The notes: generated by a model not told the origin, from the letters alone. Counted from the first letter of the stretch, positions 32,503-43,262 are shown. The stretch: DNA of 64,000 bases from Cricetomys ansorgei (GCA_026225945.1 JAMJFZ010000818.1:2523501-2587500); one strand, 5' to 3'. Numbers and translations are program-made.

Positions 32503-33500
32503 TTCTCTAGGCCGCATTTGGTACAGTGGGCATGCCTACAGGCAACTTAGCAACTTTAAAATCTGAACTCTCACCAAATCCAGAACTTTCTGAGGGCTGA
32601 CCTGATGCCACAAACAAAACAATATTCCAGACTGTGAGACAGATCCATGCAGGTTGATACGAACTATTCCATAAAATTACTTCCAGTCTGTGTACCATTC
32701 ATGCTTAGTTTCTGGGTCCTGTCCCAGAATGGTATAGACGCAAATATTTCCAAATCTGAAATAGGGACACTCTGGCCCCAAACATTTTGTTTACAGGGTA
32801 CAGAACCCTAAACTAGCTTCAGATTTCATGATTGGTGGAATTTTAACTTAGATAACCTGGAGGAAAGATTTAGAGATAAACATGCACACATATACACCTG
32901 CATATAAGTACGCAAACACACACACACCACCAGTTTCCAGAGCTTTAAATGACCATCTGATTGCATTCACGGGCTATTTAATAAGTGAGGCTCACTATTA
33001 AATAGCGAAGAGAGCGTGGGAGTAGAGGGGATCACAGTCCTGACCACAGGGACTTGGGAGGTCACACTAAAGTGATTTGCTTTATCTTCGGGCTGAGGGG
33101 AGCCACTGATGATTTTAGGTCCATGCTGATCCCAAGATTTGGCACAGGAGATCCAGCGTCAATGCTCCCTGGAAGGTTCTAGCCAATGTCTTCTGGTTCT
33201 TGGTCCTCGCAGTGCTTCGCCACACAGGGACAGTCACAGTCCTTGCCTGGTGGGCTTATTGTGGGGAGAAGGGGGGGAGGGGCTAGAGGGTGAATGTGGA
33301 ACCGTGGAGCCTCACAGGTGCCGGCCCCTGGTGACATCGTCCTAGAGGTAGTGTGGCCCAGGTGGAACCGGTGAGGAGGGGGAAAGCTGGGGCGCACTGG
33401 CTTTGTCTGGCAGGCCCCACTCTTCCAGCTGTACTCCGTTCCCAAGACACCCCACTCACAGCAGTGAGATGCGGGTCCAGAGAGAGGCATGGGGCTGTTT
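32503..33500. other. Single-copy sequence with short CA tract
   Basis: A short CA tract lies near 32915-32930. Otherwise nothing recognised. Candidate frames (e.g. minus 33179-33532) show no domain. Confidence 0.4.
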
Positions 33501-33503
33501 TTC

Positions 33504-33648
33504 AGGTAAAGGTGTTTGCCACCAAGCCACATGGCGGAAAGAAAAAAAAAAACAGAAACAAAAAACTGACTCCCTCAAGTCGTCTCCTAACCTCCATTCA
33601 TGAGTCATGGCGTGTGCACCCACAAATAAATGAATGTAATAAAATATT
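33504..33648 (+). repeat. B3A-like SINE with internal deletion
   Basis: 'AGGTAAAGGTGTTTGCCACC' then 'AAGCC' joins directly to 'ACATGGCGGAAAG', skipping the B-box region (~40 bases) of the family. Then an A-rich insertion, 'ACTGACTCCCTCAAGTCGTC' and an AATAAAT tail. The lost B box should make it transcriptionally dead. Confidence 0.7.
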
Positions 33649-33735
33649 TAGAAAGAAAGAAGAAGACAGGGAAGAAAAAGAGAGAGGGAGGGAGGCGGGG
33701 ATCATCGAGAGGGGTGGGAGAGACTCGGGGCAGGC
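33649..33735. repeat. Purine-rich (GA) tract
   Basis: AGAAAGAAGA/GAGGGAGG purine strand, probably the degenerated tail of the neighbouring SINE. Confidence 0.75.
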
Positions 33736-33874
33736 ACAACAGCACAGTATTTCCTGTCTTTCCACCTGAGACCTCGTAGACATCAAAATCTGGCCCTGCA
33801 GGATTTGCCTTTCCTATGTGCTGGTAGCATGACTCAGGGCTGCCTGGTGAACCCACTGACCCAGGGACACCAAG
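33736..33874. other. Unique left flank of minisatellite
   Basis: Contains 'CAGGGCTGCCTGGTGA' (from 33837), which is echoed on the far side of the array. Confidence 0.5.
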
Positions 33875-34148
33875 CGTACCCTTTGATCTATATCTTCAAG
33901 TGCATCCTCTGGCCTGTACCCCCAAGTATAGCATCTGACCCGTACCTCCAGGTAGGCCCTCTGACCCGTACCTCCAGGTAGGCCCTCTGGCCTGTACCCC
34001 CAAGTATACCATTTGACCTATACCCCCAGGTGACTCTCTGACCCGTACCCCCAGGTAGGCCCTCTGACCCATACCTCCAGGTAGACTCTCTGGCCTGTAT
34101 CCTCAAGTAGATCCTTTGACCAATACCCCCAGGTAGATTCTTGGACCC
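33875..34148. repeat. 26-bp minisatellite, ~10.5 copies
   Basis: Unit approximately 'AGGCCCTCTGACCCGTACC' + 'CCCAGGT'. Ten full copies are aligned by the recurrent CCAGGT/TCAAGT junction, one being 25 bp. Variant types (GACCCGTACCTCC versus GGCCTGTACCCCC) alternate partly. Three units equal 26 codons, so the minus strand stays open over 99 codons; this is an array property, not a gene. Confidence 0.95.
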
Positions 34149-35235
34149 AGAGCTACCTGGTGAGGTCACTGAGCCCTGTTTGGTCATCTGTATACTGTGG
34201 TACCCATATCAGCAGCATGGGGACTGCAGTCTTTTGTGTTTTGTCGCTGCTGGGTCCCCAGTATTAAAGCAACATCGTTTTAAGTGAGTGCTTACTGTAT
34301 GTGTTCTACATAAAGAGAGGGATTCCCATCCCATGTGTCCTCTAACTTCTGCATGAATACCACACCCATCTATACGCCACAGAGTGAGAGGGGAGGGATA
34401 ATGATAAATGTCTTAAAGTGGGGATTGAATTTGGTTTTGGGAGTTCATTCTGTCTTGAGGAATTGATCTGTACAGCTAAATAAACTGAAGGGATGGATCA
34501 CCCTGTATTCACATCCCCATGGCCTCCTGTGGGGACTCCTGCTGGACTTTTTCTGCTGTCTCCACCCTCCCTTCTTGCTTCTTCCACCTGCAAGTGTTCG
34601 GATTCTGAAGCAATTATCCCACTATGGAAACCTGCAACCCTGAACTGTTTTCTCAGAGCCCTGAAGCAGCCCCCAACACTCCCTGTGGGTTTAAAACACA
34701 GCCGATACCCAGTTTTCACGAACCAGCTAAAGACTTCCATCTTAGTTCCAGGTCCCAGGGGAAGCCTGGCTTGGCCTTCTGGTCTGTCTATTTAACATTC
34801 CTTTTAAGGATACTGTGAATCTGACTCTCCAGGCAGCCACCCTGGGAACAATTCATCCTTTTCTTTCCTGTGGTGATCCTTCTCAGTCACTCTGAGTTGC
34901 CCTGGGCAGCTCTCCTTCTTTGCCCAGCTGAGGCCCGCTTGCTCTGTTAATTTCAGTCACTCCAGTTGATCCGACAGGTATTTCTGGATGTGGCAATCGG
35001 ATCCCAGGTGCTTGAAGAGGCAGAGACATTATGGCAGGTCTCTGTGCCTACAGCAGTCATTCCAAGCCCAGGTGAGGTAAAGAAACCCAGTGTTCCTTCT
35101 AAAATTCCATCTTGTCCTAAAGAAGAAAGTCTAGGGGTGAAGACTAGCTTGGGGCGTCTCTTTCCTCTACTTACAGACTGTGTAAATGACTTGAATTTGC
35201 TGCATCCCAGTATTGTCTTCTGTGGGAGGGGCAAA
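34149..35235. other. Single-copy sequence, small MIR remnant
   Basis: 34165-34215 ('TTTGGTCATCTGTATACTGT') may be a reversed MIR remnant, and an AATAAA occurs near 34480. Nothing else supported. Confidence 0.4.
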
Positions 35236-35278
<43 letters not shown>

Positions 35279-35298
35279 ATAGCCTCATGTACACATGT

Positions 35299-35341
<43 letters not shown>
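35236..35341. repeat. (CA)n compound microsatellite
   Basis: Two long CA runs separated by ~30 bases of non-repeat sequence. His/Thr and Cys/Val frames across it are artefacts. Confidence 0.97.
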
Positions 35342-35343
<2 letters not shown>

Positions 35344-37204
35344 CATGTGCAAATGCCCACACATACGTGGAAAGAATTCTGCCCCAAAATATATTTATGA
35401 AACTTGACCCCTTACTAACAAACTTTAAGTAAAACATTTGGACTGGATAGGTGCTGAACAGGGCAGGGAAAGAAACAGAATTAAGGGATTATGGTACTGT
35501 CAGCCTGTGCAGGAGGGCTCCGACTCCTTTCCTCCACAGTAACAAGGCCATACGTCACACGACCTTCAGAACTTGTTGGGGGTTTGAATTAGCTCAGACA
35601 ATGACCATACTTGAGGGAATTTCTGACCCATACATAACAGCTATCTATCATCATGGCCTTTTTAGGCTTCTTGAAGACAGAGCAAATCTTCTGAAGTCTT
35701 TGTAGAAAACCGGAAGGAAGGAAAGAGCATGGTATACACTAAGCATGTTTTTTTTTACTCTGGATAGCCGTCCTGGGCCTTAGGGATTGAATTTAGAAAA
35801 TGCGCCTTGGTTAGCATGGAAGGTTGATAAGAACGGACTAAGTTTGCGGGTCAGTGTGCTAGCAGTTCTGAGAAGAGTCACGAAGCAAAGGTTTGAGACA
35901 GATGGAGAGCCGACTTGCAGAAAGTCCTTTGACATCATGGCGTGACTGTGGAAGCCAAATCAGACACCAGAGCAAAGAGAAATGTATTTTTGCCTCCGGG
36001 CCTGTGCATCAGTGATTATAAATGATACAGGTAATTAAAGAGAAATGGAGCCGATGTGAACACTCTGGTCTTAGCTCATCCTCAGCAGACAGCCTCTTTC
36101 CATTGGTCAATATTTACCTCCCAGCGTGAGCGATGGGAGTCAATACCTGCTTCCTGTTGTTGTTCCATCTATTTTCTGTACACTACACGTAAGCGGCCTA
36201 TACACACAGGCACTGGTGCACTAATAGCTGTATCGAGAGAAAATCAGCAGTAATCATTTATTTTTAATGGTCATCACCGTGAAATGCCAAACAGAGCAAT
36301 ATTGTCCAAGACGAAGAGGAACACTTAGCGTGACAGATGTCTGTGGGTAATTGATTTGGGTTAACAACTTCCTGTCTTAATGGCGCTAATTGCGTTAATC
36401 AACGGGCCGATTTCATCAGAGGCTTTCAAAAGCACCTTCTTGGCCTGATGAGTTAGCTCCCAGGTGAAACGCCCAGGCTGTGTTCATAATCACCAGCAGG
36501 ACTGGTTCACTGGTTGCCTGTAGCCCAGGCAAACAACCCACTAGGGCAGTTCATTCCCCCACCGGAGTTCAGGGGGCTGGTTAAGTGCATCGGGTCTGGC
36601 ATGGTGTAGAGCTGGTAGCAGTGGTGGTGGCGGTGTTTGGGGCTGCCTGGAATTTTCCTCCCTATCATACAACCACCCCCACCCCCTGGCAATCGTGCGG
36701 CTTTGTGTTGTTATACTGGGCGAAGGCTCTGCATCAAGCTGATGAACGTGTCCTTGGAAATTAATATATTGAGCTGAAAGATTCAGAAATAAGGAGAAAT
36801 CGGGTTCGGAAGACATTACTTCCAGTGGGGGTGCCTCCAAACCTTCCAGCCTAGTAGACACCTGTTCTCGTTCTCCAGGCAGTTCCTGGTTCCTGAGTGC
36901 TCCCTCAATCCCCTGAGCGCCCTCCAATCCCATCAGTCGGAACTCCTTTGGTTTCTGTTGCTTGTAGCAACAGTTCTGACTGGTTTAAGCGGCTTTACCA
37001 CCTATGCTGATTCCAGTAGACTGATAATGGCCATGTGAGCACTGCGTTAAGAAGGTTTCGGAGGATGCATCTAAGAATGGCCGAGAGAAGACAAACATTC
37101 AGTCAGCAACATCCACATCTGGCAATGACCTTATGACGGAGCGAAGGCTGTACGTGACCAACGGCAGGTTCCTAGAGACCTAGAACGCGGTAGCTAAGGG
37201 GTTG
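35342..37204. other. Repeat-free sequence with strong regulatory-element candidate
   Basis: About 1.9 kb with no recognisable repeats. 35990-36500 is dense in transcription-factor-like words: TAATTAAA, TCAATATTTACC (forkhead-like, 36107-36118), TGACAG (MEIS-like, 36331-36336), GCTAATTGCGTTAATCAAC (homeobox/HNF1-like). This is the longest candidate conserved element in the window. No exon seen. Confidence 0.45.
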
Positions 37205-37372
37205 GGCTCGGAGATCACACATTTTCCGTTCCTTTGCTGGGGGGGGGTCACGGGCTCATCACTGACCTAACTCTCTGTGCCTCGGTTTCCTCAGCCGCCT
37301 AGTGGGAACACTAGCATCTGCCTCCTCCGTGTGTGCTTTGAGAATGCAGTACGTCAGTGATTAAAACGTTGA
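37205..37372 (-). repeat. MIR SINE (reverse)
   Basis: 'GTTGGGCTCGGAGATCACAC', 'CTCTGTGCCTCGGTTTCCTC' and 'GAGAATGCAGTACGTCAGTG' fit reversed MIR. Confidence 0.65.
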
Positions 37373-37731
37373 GGGCTAAATGGTGAATGGCCTGGTACCT
37401 TGGCTGCTGTGTCCTTATTCTGTTTGGGGTTCAGACTTTGTGAACCCCAGCACTGTGTGAATGCTGGAAAAAGTAGGATGGATTCATGGATGCCCATTAG
37501 ATCAAAGGCAATGGCCAGTGGGTGTGGCCACCATGTTCTCCATCCTGTTGTCTGAAGTTATCTTTCTACCAAGCGCTGTGTGCAGCTTGGGACCGATTCT
37601 CCTCTCTCAGGTTTTTTTTTTAAATCAGGTCAAATTGCCTGATCAAATTCTCTCTCAGTTTCTCTTGCTGCTTCCCAATGCTGTGATTAAGCCGGTGTTT
37701 CTATGTTTTATTTATTTTTAATTATTTTTTT
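37373..37731. other. Single-copy sequence
   Basis: Nothing recognised apart from a T-run near 37611. Confidence 0.4.
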
Positions 37732-37889
37732 TTGTGTGTGTGTATGTGTGCCTGTGTGGTGCACACATATGTGTGTGTACATGTATATCTGGTGTGTGTT
37801 TGTGGGGTGTGTGTGTGTGTGTATGTGTGTATGTGGTGTGTATATGCGGGTTCATGCATATGTGTGTGTACATGTATATGTGGTATGTG

Positions 37890-37920
<31 letters not shown>

Positions 37921-38216
37921 GTGTGTATATGTAGGTGCATGCATATGTGTGTGTACATGTATATGTGGTATGTGGTGTGTGTGTGTGTGTATATGTAGGT
38001 GCATGCATATGTGTGTGTGTACATGTATATGTGGTGTGTGTGTATGTGGTGTGTATATGTAGGTGCATGCATATGTGTGTGTGTACATGTATATGTGGTG
38101 TGTGTGTGTGTATGTATAAGTGGTGTATGTTTGTGGGGTGTGTGTGTGTACCTATGTATGTGGTATGTATATGAGGGTGCATGCATGTGTGGTGTGTACA
38201 TGTATATGTGGTATGT

Positions 38217-38260
<44 letters not shown>
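37732..38260. repeat. TG-based minisatellite
   Basis: Units of ~60-85 bp, each holding 'GGTGCATGCATATGTGTGTG' and 'TACATGTATATGTGG', recur at about 37852, 37934, 37998, 38062 and 38176; the rest is TG/TA. The length differences come from TG expansion between units. It ends in a pure (GT)n run. Long Cys/Val and His/Thr frames are artefacts. Confidence 0.93.
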
Positions 38261-38261
<1 letters not shown>

Positions 38262-38396
38262 CTCAGAGCTCATGTGGAAGTCTGAAGAAAGCTAACTGGA
38301 GTCAGTTGTATTCTCCCATATGGATCCTGGGGATTGAACTCAGGTCGTCAGACATGGTAGCTGGCACCTGCACCCACTGAGTCATCTCACTGGCCC
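38261..38396 (-). repeat. B2-superfamily SINE (reverse)
   Basis: 'GGGGATTGAACTCAGGTCGT' (B box reversed), 'CACTGAGTCATCTCACTGGC' (head reversed). The adjacent TG minisatellite starts exactly at its tail, so it likely grew from it. Confidence 0.85.
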
Positions 38397-39005
38397 TAAG
38401 CCAGTGTTCCTGCTTCACACCTGCTGTGTGGACTTCCTTCACAAGGTCTCCTGAGCACGTCCGTCTCCAGTCTGTCGCTGGGCTGCACCCGCTGCTTTGG
38501 ATCCACTTGTCTTTTCTAGGACGGGACAGTGAGTGACTTTTAAAATCAACTCTCTGGAAGTTCAGTTGCCTAATTACGTGTGTGTGTATGTGTGTGCGTG
38601 TGCATGTGCATGCATGTGCGTGTGCATGTGTGTGGACTCATGTGGTATGGGTGTGGACATGCACATGCACCCACATGAGTGTAAAAGGCTGAGAATTACG
38701 TCAGGAGCCACCCACCATTGCTCTTGTACCTTACTCATCCAGAAAGGGTCTCTTGATCAAAAGAGGCTCAGCGGTATGGCTGGTTTAGGTAGCCAGCTGT
38801 CTGGGCGAGAGGGTGCGAACCCTACATTCACCTCTGAGTCTGCATGACAGGTCAGTCTCTGTGTCTGCTTGGCATTTATGCGGGCTCCGGGGACCCGGAC
38901 TCTGGTCGTCACACTTGCGCAGTTGATCTGCCTCCACGACTCCTAACTTTCTCGATTTTTAGTAGGAAGATGGTTATTTAACAAATTTTAATTCTGACCC
39001 AGAAA
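38397..39005. other. Single-copy sequence with TG-rich stretch
   Basis: Degenerate TG/TGCA-rich stretch at 38575-38640. No exon recognised. Confidence 0.45.
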
Positions 39006-39430
39006 AATCTATCTATCTATCTATCTATCTATCATCTATCTATCATCATATCATCTATCTATCATCTATTTATCTATCTATCATCTATCATCTATCTATC
39101 TATCTATCATCTATCTATCTACCTACCTACCTATCTCTCAACCTATCTATGGCTAACTCCATCTATCTATCATCTATCTACCTATCATCTAGCTAGCTAA
39201 CTATCTACCTGTATATCTATTTGTGGTTAACTCTATCTATTATGATATTTATTAATCTATCATTTATCTAACTGCTTCCATCACCCACCACCCATCTAAA
39301 ATATTTATTAATGTATTCTTTATCTACCTGCCTGTCTATTACATATCCACCATACCTCTATCCACCAATCATCCATCTGTGCTATTTATCCATCCATCGC
39401 TTATCTACCAACCATCTATCAATCAACTTA
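39006..39430. repeat. (ATCT)n tetranucleotide microsatellite, degenerating rightwards
   Basis: Pure ATCT runs at 39008-39032 and repeatedly to ~39235, with ATC and ACCT slips. To the right it decays into ATCC/ACCA words. Confidence 0.95.
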
Positions 39431-39489
39431 TCAGTGTCTAACATTTGTGAATCTCCCTTATCACAAGAACGTCTCATTAAGCCTCTCTT

Positions 39490-39705
39490 CCTCTGTGCAA
39501 GCCCTGAGATGGACACTTCGCACGTATGACCTCATCAGGATGCCCCAGACGCAGCATCTCTCTCCTCCACGGCATACGTGAGGAAGCTGAGGCCGAGAGC
39601 AGTGAGGTGATTTCCTCGCAGTCCGTAGCAGGCAGAGCTTCTGTCTGCAGCCAGGTGCCTCCTGGGTCCAGCGACACCGGCCGAGTATGTCGTTGGCTCC
39701 AGGCA
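39490..39705 (+). repeat. MIR SINE, long copy
   Basis: 'ACGTGAGGAAGCTGAGGCCG', 'AGAGCAGTGAGGTGATTTCC' and 'GCAGGCAGAGCTTCTGTCTG' follow the MIR core and 3' parts. A second partial match at 39725-39800 ('GAGGCAGGTACTGTTGTTGC') is probably another MIR fragment. Confidence 0.75.
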
Positions 39706-39870
39706 TCCGTCATGTGATTCAGACATGATGCCTCCGAGGCAGGTACTGTTGTTGCCCCCATGAGGATTGAGGATGGGAATCACCAGCCAGCAGCTACAGA
39801 AGCACAGTCAGGAACCAGAGTGGGTTATGGTTAATGGTGTCAGGTGAGATGTAAAGAGGATCTGAGTGTT

Positions 39871-39949
39871 CTCCCTCTCTCTCTCTCCCTCTTCTTCTCC
39901 CTCTCCCTCTGTCTCTGTCTCTGTCTCTCTCTCTCACACACACACACAC
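39871..39949. repeat. (CT)n(CA)n compound microsatellite
   Basis: CT-rich tract with CTGT interruptions passing to CA. Confidence 0.95.
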
Positions 39950-40013
39950 CTAAACATTCCAAGTTGATCATCCTGCAATGTGGATGTGTCTACAAATAGC
40001 ATGTGGTGGCTGA

Positions 40014-40038
40014 CAGAGAGAGAGAGAGAGAGAGAGAG
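40014..40038. repeat. (GA)n microsatellite
   Basis: About 12 GA dinucleotides. Confidence 0.95.
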
Positions 40039-41496
40039 GCAGGCTACGTGCCAGTCAACACCATCTTAGAAAAACACTTTGAGTCTTGGTGGGGAGGCCT
40101 AGGAGTGGCAGGCACCTTGATCCTAGGCAGGATTTTAAGTGGAAGGGCTTATTTGGGGGCGATCTTCTAGCTCCGGGAGAGGGTGGGCACGTCTTGTCCT
40201 GGGGGCTCAGTCCCACCGAAGGGCACTGTAAGGCAGTGCAGAGCATACTCTAGCAATGAGACCACCTCTCACCAGCCAGGGAGGAGGTCTGGGCGCGCCA
40301 CCTCTGTGTGTCCTAGCTGAGGGCAAAGTCTTCAGACTTCGGAGCTGAAGTGCCGAGAGCTACAGATCTGACCGCTGGCACTCAAATGCAATGTCTGTAG
40401 ACAGATGGGTGTGGGGCCCACTTCGGCTTCTGCCAGGGTGATGCGCTTCCTTGCTGGGCACCGGCTACCTGCATCTGCTCCAAATACAGACGCCTTGCTT
40501 ATTTGCGTGACCACGGAGTGGCCTTTCTTTGTTCCGCTCCTTACCTGTCTCTGCCCATCTTTGCCCCAAGTCCTGTCTAGAACAAGAGTGTGCTCCCCCT
40601 CAGCTCAGCAATCCTCAAAGCCTCGGCTTCCTGGAGAGACATTGCAAGAGACTCCATTACTATGTTTGCTTTTCGTTTCTTTAAAAATGTTTTAAAAACC
40701 AATTTAGGAGCACCTGTCTGACACACTGGCTCCAGCTGCCTCCCGAGTCACCAGTTAGTTAGTCTGTTCCCCTTCTGAAGCCTGTGTGTTGCTATCAGGG
40801 AGAATAATGATTTTTAAAGATGAGCCCGTGACTGAACACATCTAACAGCTATCGAACTTCCCATGCTTAAATATTTACTCTGCATGAGCCAGCCTCTCAG
40901 TCCTTCCTCGCCTCTGACATTGAACAAATTCCCGTCCTCAGTCAGGACTCCCGTCTCTATGGCTTCCCAGAAGGGAAAACTCAAACCTCACCACAGAACT
41001 TGGCGAGCTTGGGGAAGGAGGAGCAAGATTGGAGAAAGTGACCTTCTTACGTAACTGACATTTAATGGGGGAGTTTGGGTATTACGTTTCATTGATTCAT
41101 TCATTGTCAGACTCTTCATTCATTCATTCATTCATTCGATCATACAAACTGTGACCACCACATTCACACAAACAGTCCTGTGCTGGGCCAGCTGAAGCAA
41201 GGTAACCCCATACTTCGGTGACTGGTCGATGGCGTCCCCCCTGATCCATGATAGGTTTCTGGAACTTTGGGGAGTCATGAGCTCCCATGAGAATCTTACA
41301 ATGCAAAGCTTCCCACCCAAACCTGCGGCTGTGTCTTTAGCTTCTACTTGGCCACTGGGAGTGCCACTGCTGCCTTGGGAATGGGGACAGAGGGGTCCTC
41401 AGACCTCCTCCTCTAAGCTTCTCTTTGTATCAAAGGATCACTTCCTGTTCCTGCCATTTGAGTGGCATAAAGGATGTCGACTTACAGAAAATTCTA

Positions 41497-41498
<2 letters not shown>
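40039..41498. other. Single-copy sequence with (CATT)n tract
   Basis: Imperfect TTCA/ATTC tetranucleotides at 41091-41138. No exon recognised. Frames of up to 116 codons are unassigned, the longest running into the next TA tract. Confidence 0.4.

Positions 41499-41553
<55 letters not shown>
41499..41553. repeat. (TA)n microsatellite
   Basis: About 27 uninterrupted TA dinucleotides next to the reversed B1 tail position; likely grown from it. Confidence 0.97.
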
Positions 41554-41556
<3 letters not shown>

Positions 41557-41693
41557 GAGACAGGGTTTCTCTATTGTAACTGGCTGTCCTAGAACTCACT
41601 CTGTAGGACAGAGCAGCCTTAAACTCACAGAGATCTTCCTGCCTCTGCCTCCTGAGTGCTGGGATTAAAGGCATGTACCACCACCGCCTGTCT
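41554..41693 (-). repeat. B1 SINE (reverse), young-looking
   Basis: 'AGAGACAGGGTTTCTCTATT', 'GGCTGTCCTAGAACTCACTC', 'CTGCCTCTGCCTCCTGAGTG' and 'GGATTAAAGGCATGTACCAC' show low divergence. Carries the CTCTATTGTAAC variant shared with 10541. Confidence 0.95.
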
Positions 41694-42361
41694 ACAAATT
41701 GATATTTTAATGTTACTTTTTATAGGACTTAGCTATTGGCTCATAAATTCATTTCTAGGGAGCAGTGACAATCCCCCTGTCCACTTTTGAGAACACTTCA
41801 TAGTCCTGACAAACCAAAAGCCTGACTTTCTATTCCTAAAGCAAATGTAGACTCAGATTCTCTCACGGCATCTAGGTGTTTCTATGAAAAAGTAGGAGAG
41901 GATGTCAATTGCCGAGCCAGTGAGCTCTCTACTACAGGTGTGCACCCCAGCCTGTGAGACGCTAATTTCAGCCAACTACCAAGTTCAAAGATTATTTATT
42001 GGCCATTTCGTCTACTGAAGTCTATACTACATTTCGGTGTAGAGACCTGGGAGAAGGAAGGTCCCAGGGAGTGTCCGATGCTGACCTATGTGAGGGCTGA
42101 CTCTGGAATGTCCTACAGGAATTGGTATAGCAAGCTCACTGTACAGGGTGAATTCCCCCAATAAGAAAAACCATTGGCATTTTTTGACTATCTTCTAACT
42201 TCATAATGAATGATCAGAGAGCCACTGACTGCATGGAAAAAGGAAGTCCCTGTGGGATTTATTTAAAACTGTACCCGAGCAGACTTTGTTCAAAAATGAC
42301 ACGCTATCTCATACCTCGTATGTTAACTTACAAATAAATTATTTAAGAAACAATCCACCTG
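41694..42361. other. Single-copy sequence
   Basis: Nothing recognised. Confidence 0.4.
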
Positions 42362-42490
42362 AACCGGGCGTGGTGGCACATTCTGGAATTACAGAACTCA
42401 GAAGGATGAGACAGGAGGGTTGCATCAAGTTCCAGGCCAGCCTGGGCTACATGGAGAGACCTTGTCTCAAAACACAAAAAGTCAAAACCA
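42362..42490 (+). repeat. B1 SINE
   Basis: 'ACCGGGCGTGGTGGCACATT', 'CAGAAGGATGAGACAGGAGG', 'CCAGGCCAGCCTGGGCTACA' and 'GACCTTGTCTCAAAACAC' are clear B1. Confidence 0.92.
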
Positions 42491-42689
42491 AAGCAAGCAA
42501 AATGAAGGCGACCTGCAGCCTCCCCCACATGGTTTGTCATGGCATCAAGCAGTAGGATTTCCTGTGGACACCCCAACATAACACGCATCGGAGGAGCCTG
42601 CTCTTGTCTGTTGCCTTCCCAGGGCTCATGACCCAATAGCTGCACATGATAGACAGGCAGACGATTCCCTTAGAAAGGAGCAAAGAAGG

Positions 42690-42778
42690 ACCAGTGGAGA
42701 AAGAAAACGTTGGATGTGCAAGCATGAGGACCTGGGTTCAAATCTCCAGCTCCCACGTAAAAGCTGGACATGGTGGTT
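42690..42778 (+). repeat. B4/RSINE1 SINE, 5' half (split by LTR)
   Basis: tRNA-like half with 'GTGCAAGCATGAGGACCTGG', 'GTTCAAATCTCCAGC' and the junction 'GTAAAAGCTGGACATGG'. It breaks off mid-element at GTGGTT and resumes at 43102, showing that the LTR in between inserted into it. Confidence 0.85.
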
Positions 42779-43101
42779 TGTTGTGGAAGTTTACTTTTAG
42801 TTGTGTTTAAAATAATTGCTTCTGTGCACTGCTGGAAAAAGGGGTGCATAGGCCTTGGCAGTTCGTATTGTCTGCAGGTGTTGGATGTCTGTGGGGGAGG
42901 TTTGACTGCTAATGGTCTGCATGTGTTATCAGTAGAACACCTGAGGAGTTCTGGAAGAATAAAAACACCTGAGGTCAGACTCTCAGGGTTCTACTGTTGA
43001 TGAAGTATGGTGCTGGCCAGGATGGTGTTTCCCTCTGCTTAGGTCTGGTGGACTTTGAAGATATAAAAATGCTTCTGTGTCTTCTTTGGTGAACCATCAC
43101 A
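42779..43101 (+). mobile_element. Solo LTR (ERVK-like) nested in a SINE
   Basis: 323 bp starting TGTTGTGGAAG and ending ACCATCACA (TG...CA). It is flanked on both sides by GTGGTT (42773-42778 and 43102-43107), a perfect 6-bp target duplication, which is the length typical of class II (ERVK) integrases. It contains an AATAAA (near 42958) and a TATAAAAA-like word (near 43062). No internal retroviral sequence remains. A sibling copy in the opposite orientation lies at 50592-50905. A 76-codon frame inside is not a gene. Confidence 0.88.
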
Positions 43102-43262
43102 GTGGTTCTCATCTGTAACCTCAGCTCTGGGTGGAGGAGGTGTGGGGGGGCAACAGAGGATCCTAGGAATGCAGTGGGCAGTTGGCAGAGGGGAATCAGT
43201 GAGCTTCAGGCTCAGTGAGAGACCCTGACTCAAAAGAATACAGTGGAGGGTAAATGAGGGAA
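43102..43262 (+). repeat. B4/RSINE1 SINE, 3' half (split by LTR)
   Basis: B1-like half and 3' end: 'TTCTCATCTGTAACCTCAGC', 'AGTGAGCTTCAGGCTCAGTG', 'AGAGACCCTGACTCAAAAG'. Continues the element begun at 42690. Confidence 0.83.

Noticed and set aside
33875..34148. Regularly spaced repeats reminiscent of a CRISPR array
   Set aside because: Units are directly abutting with no unique spacers, in rodent DNA; it is a minisatellite.
33888..34187. 99-codon minus-strand frame with repeated Gly-Thr-Gly-Gln-Arg phrases, resembling a repeat protein
   Set aside because: Arises because three 26-bp minisatellite units equal 26 codons; no initiation context or homologue known to me.
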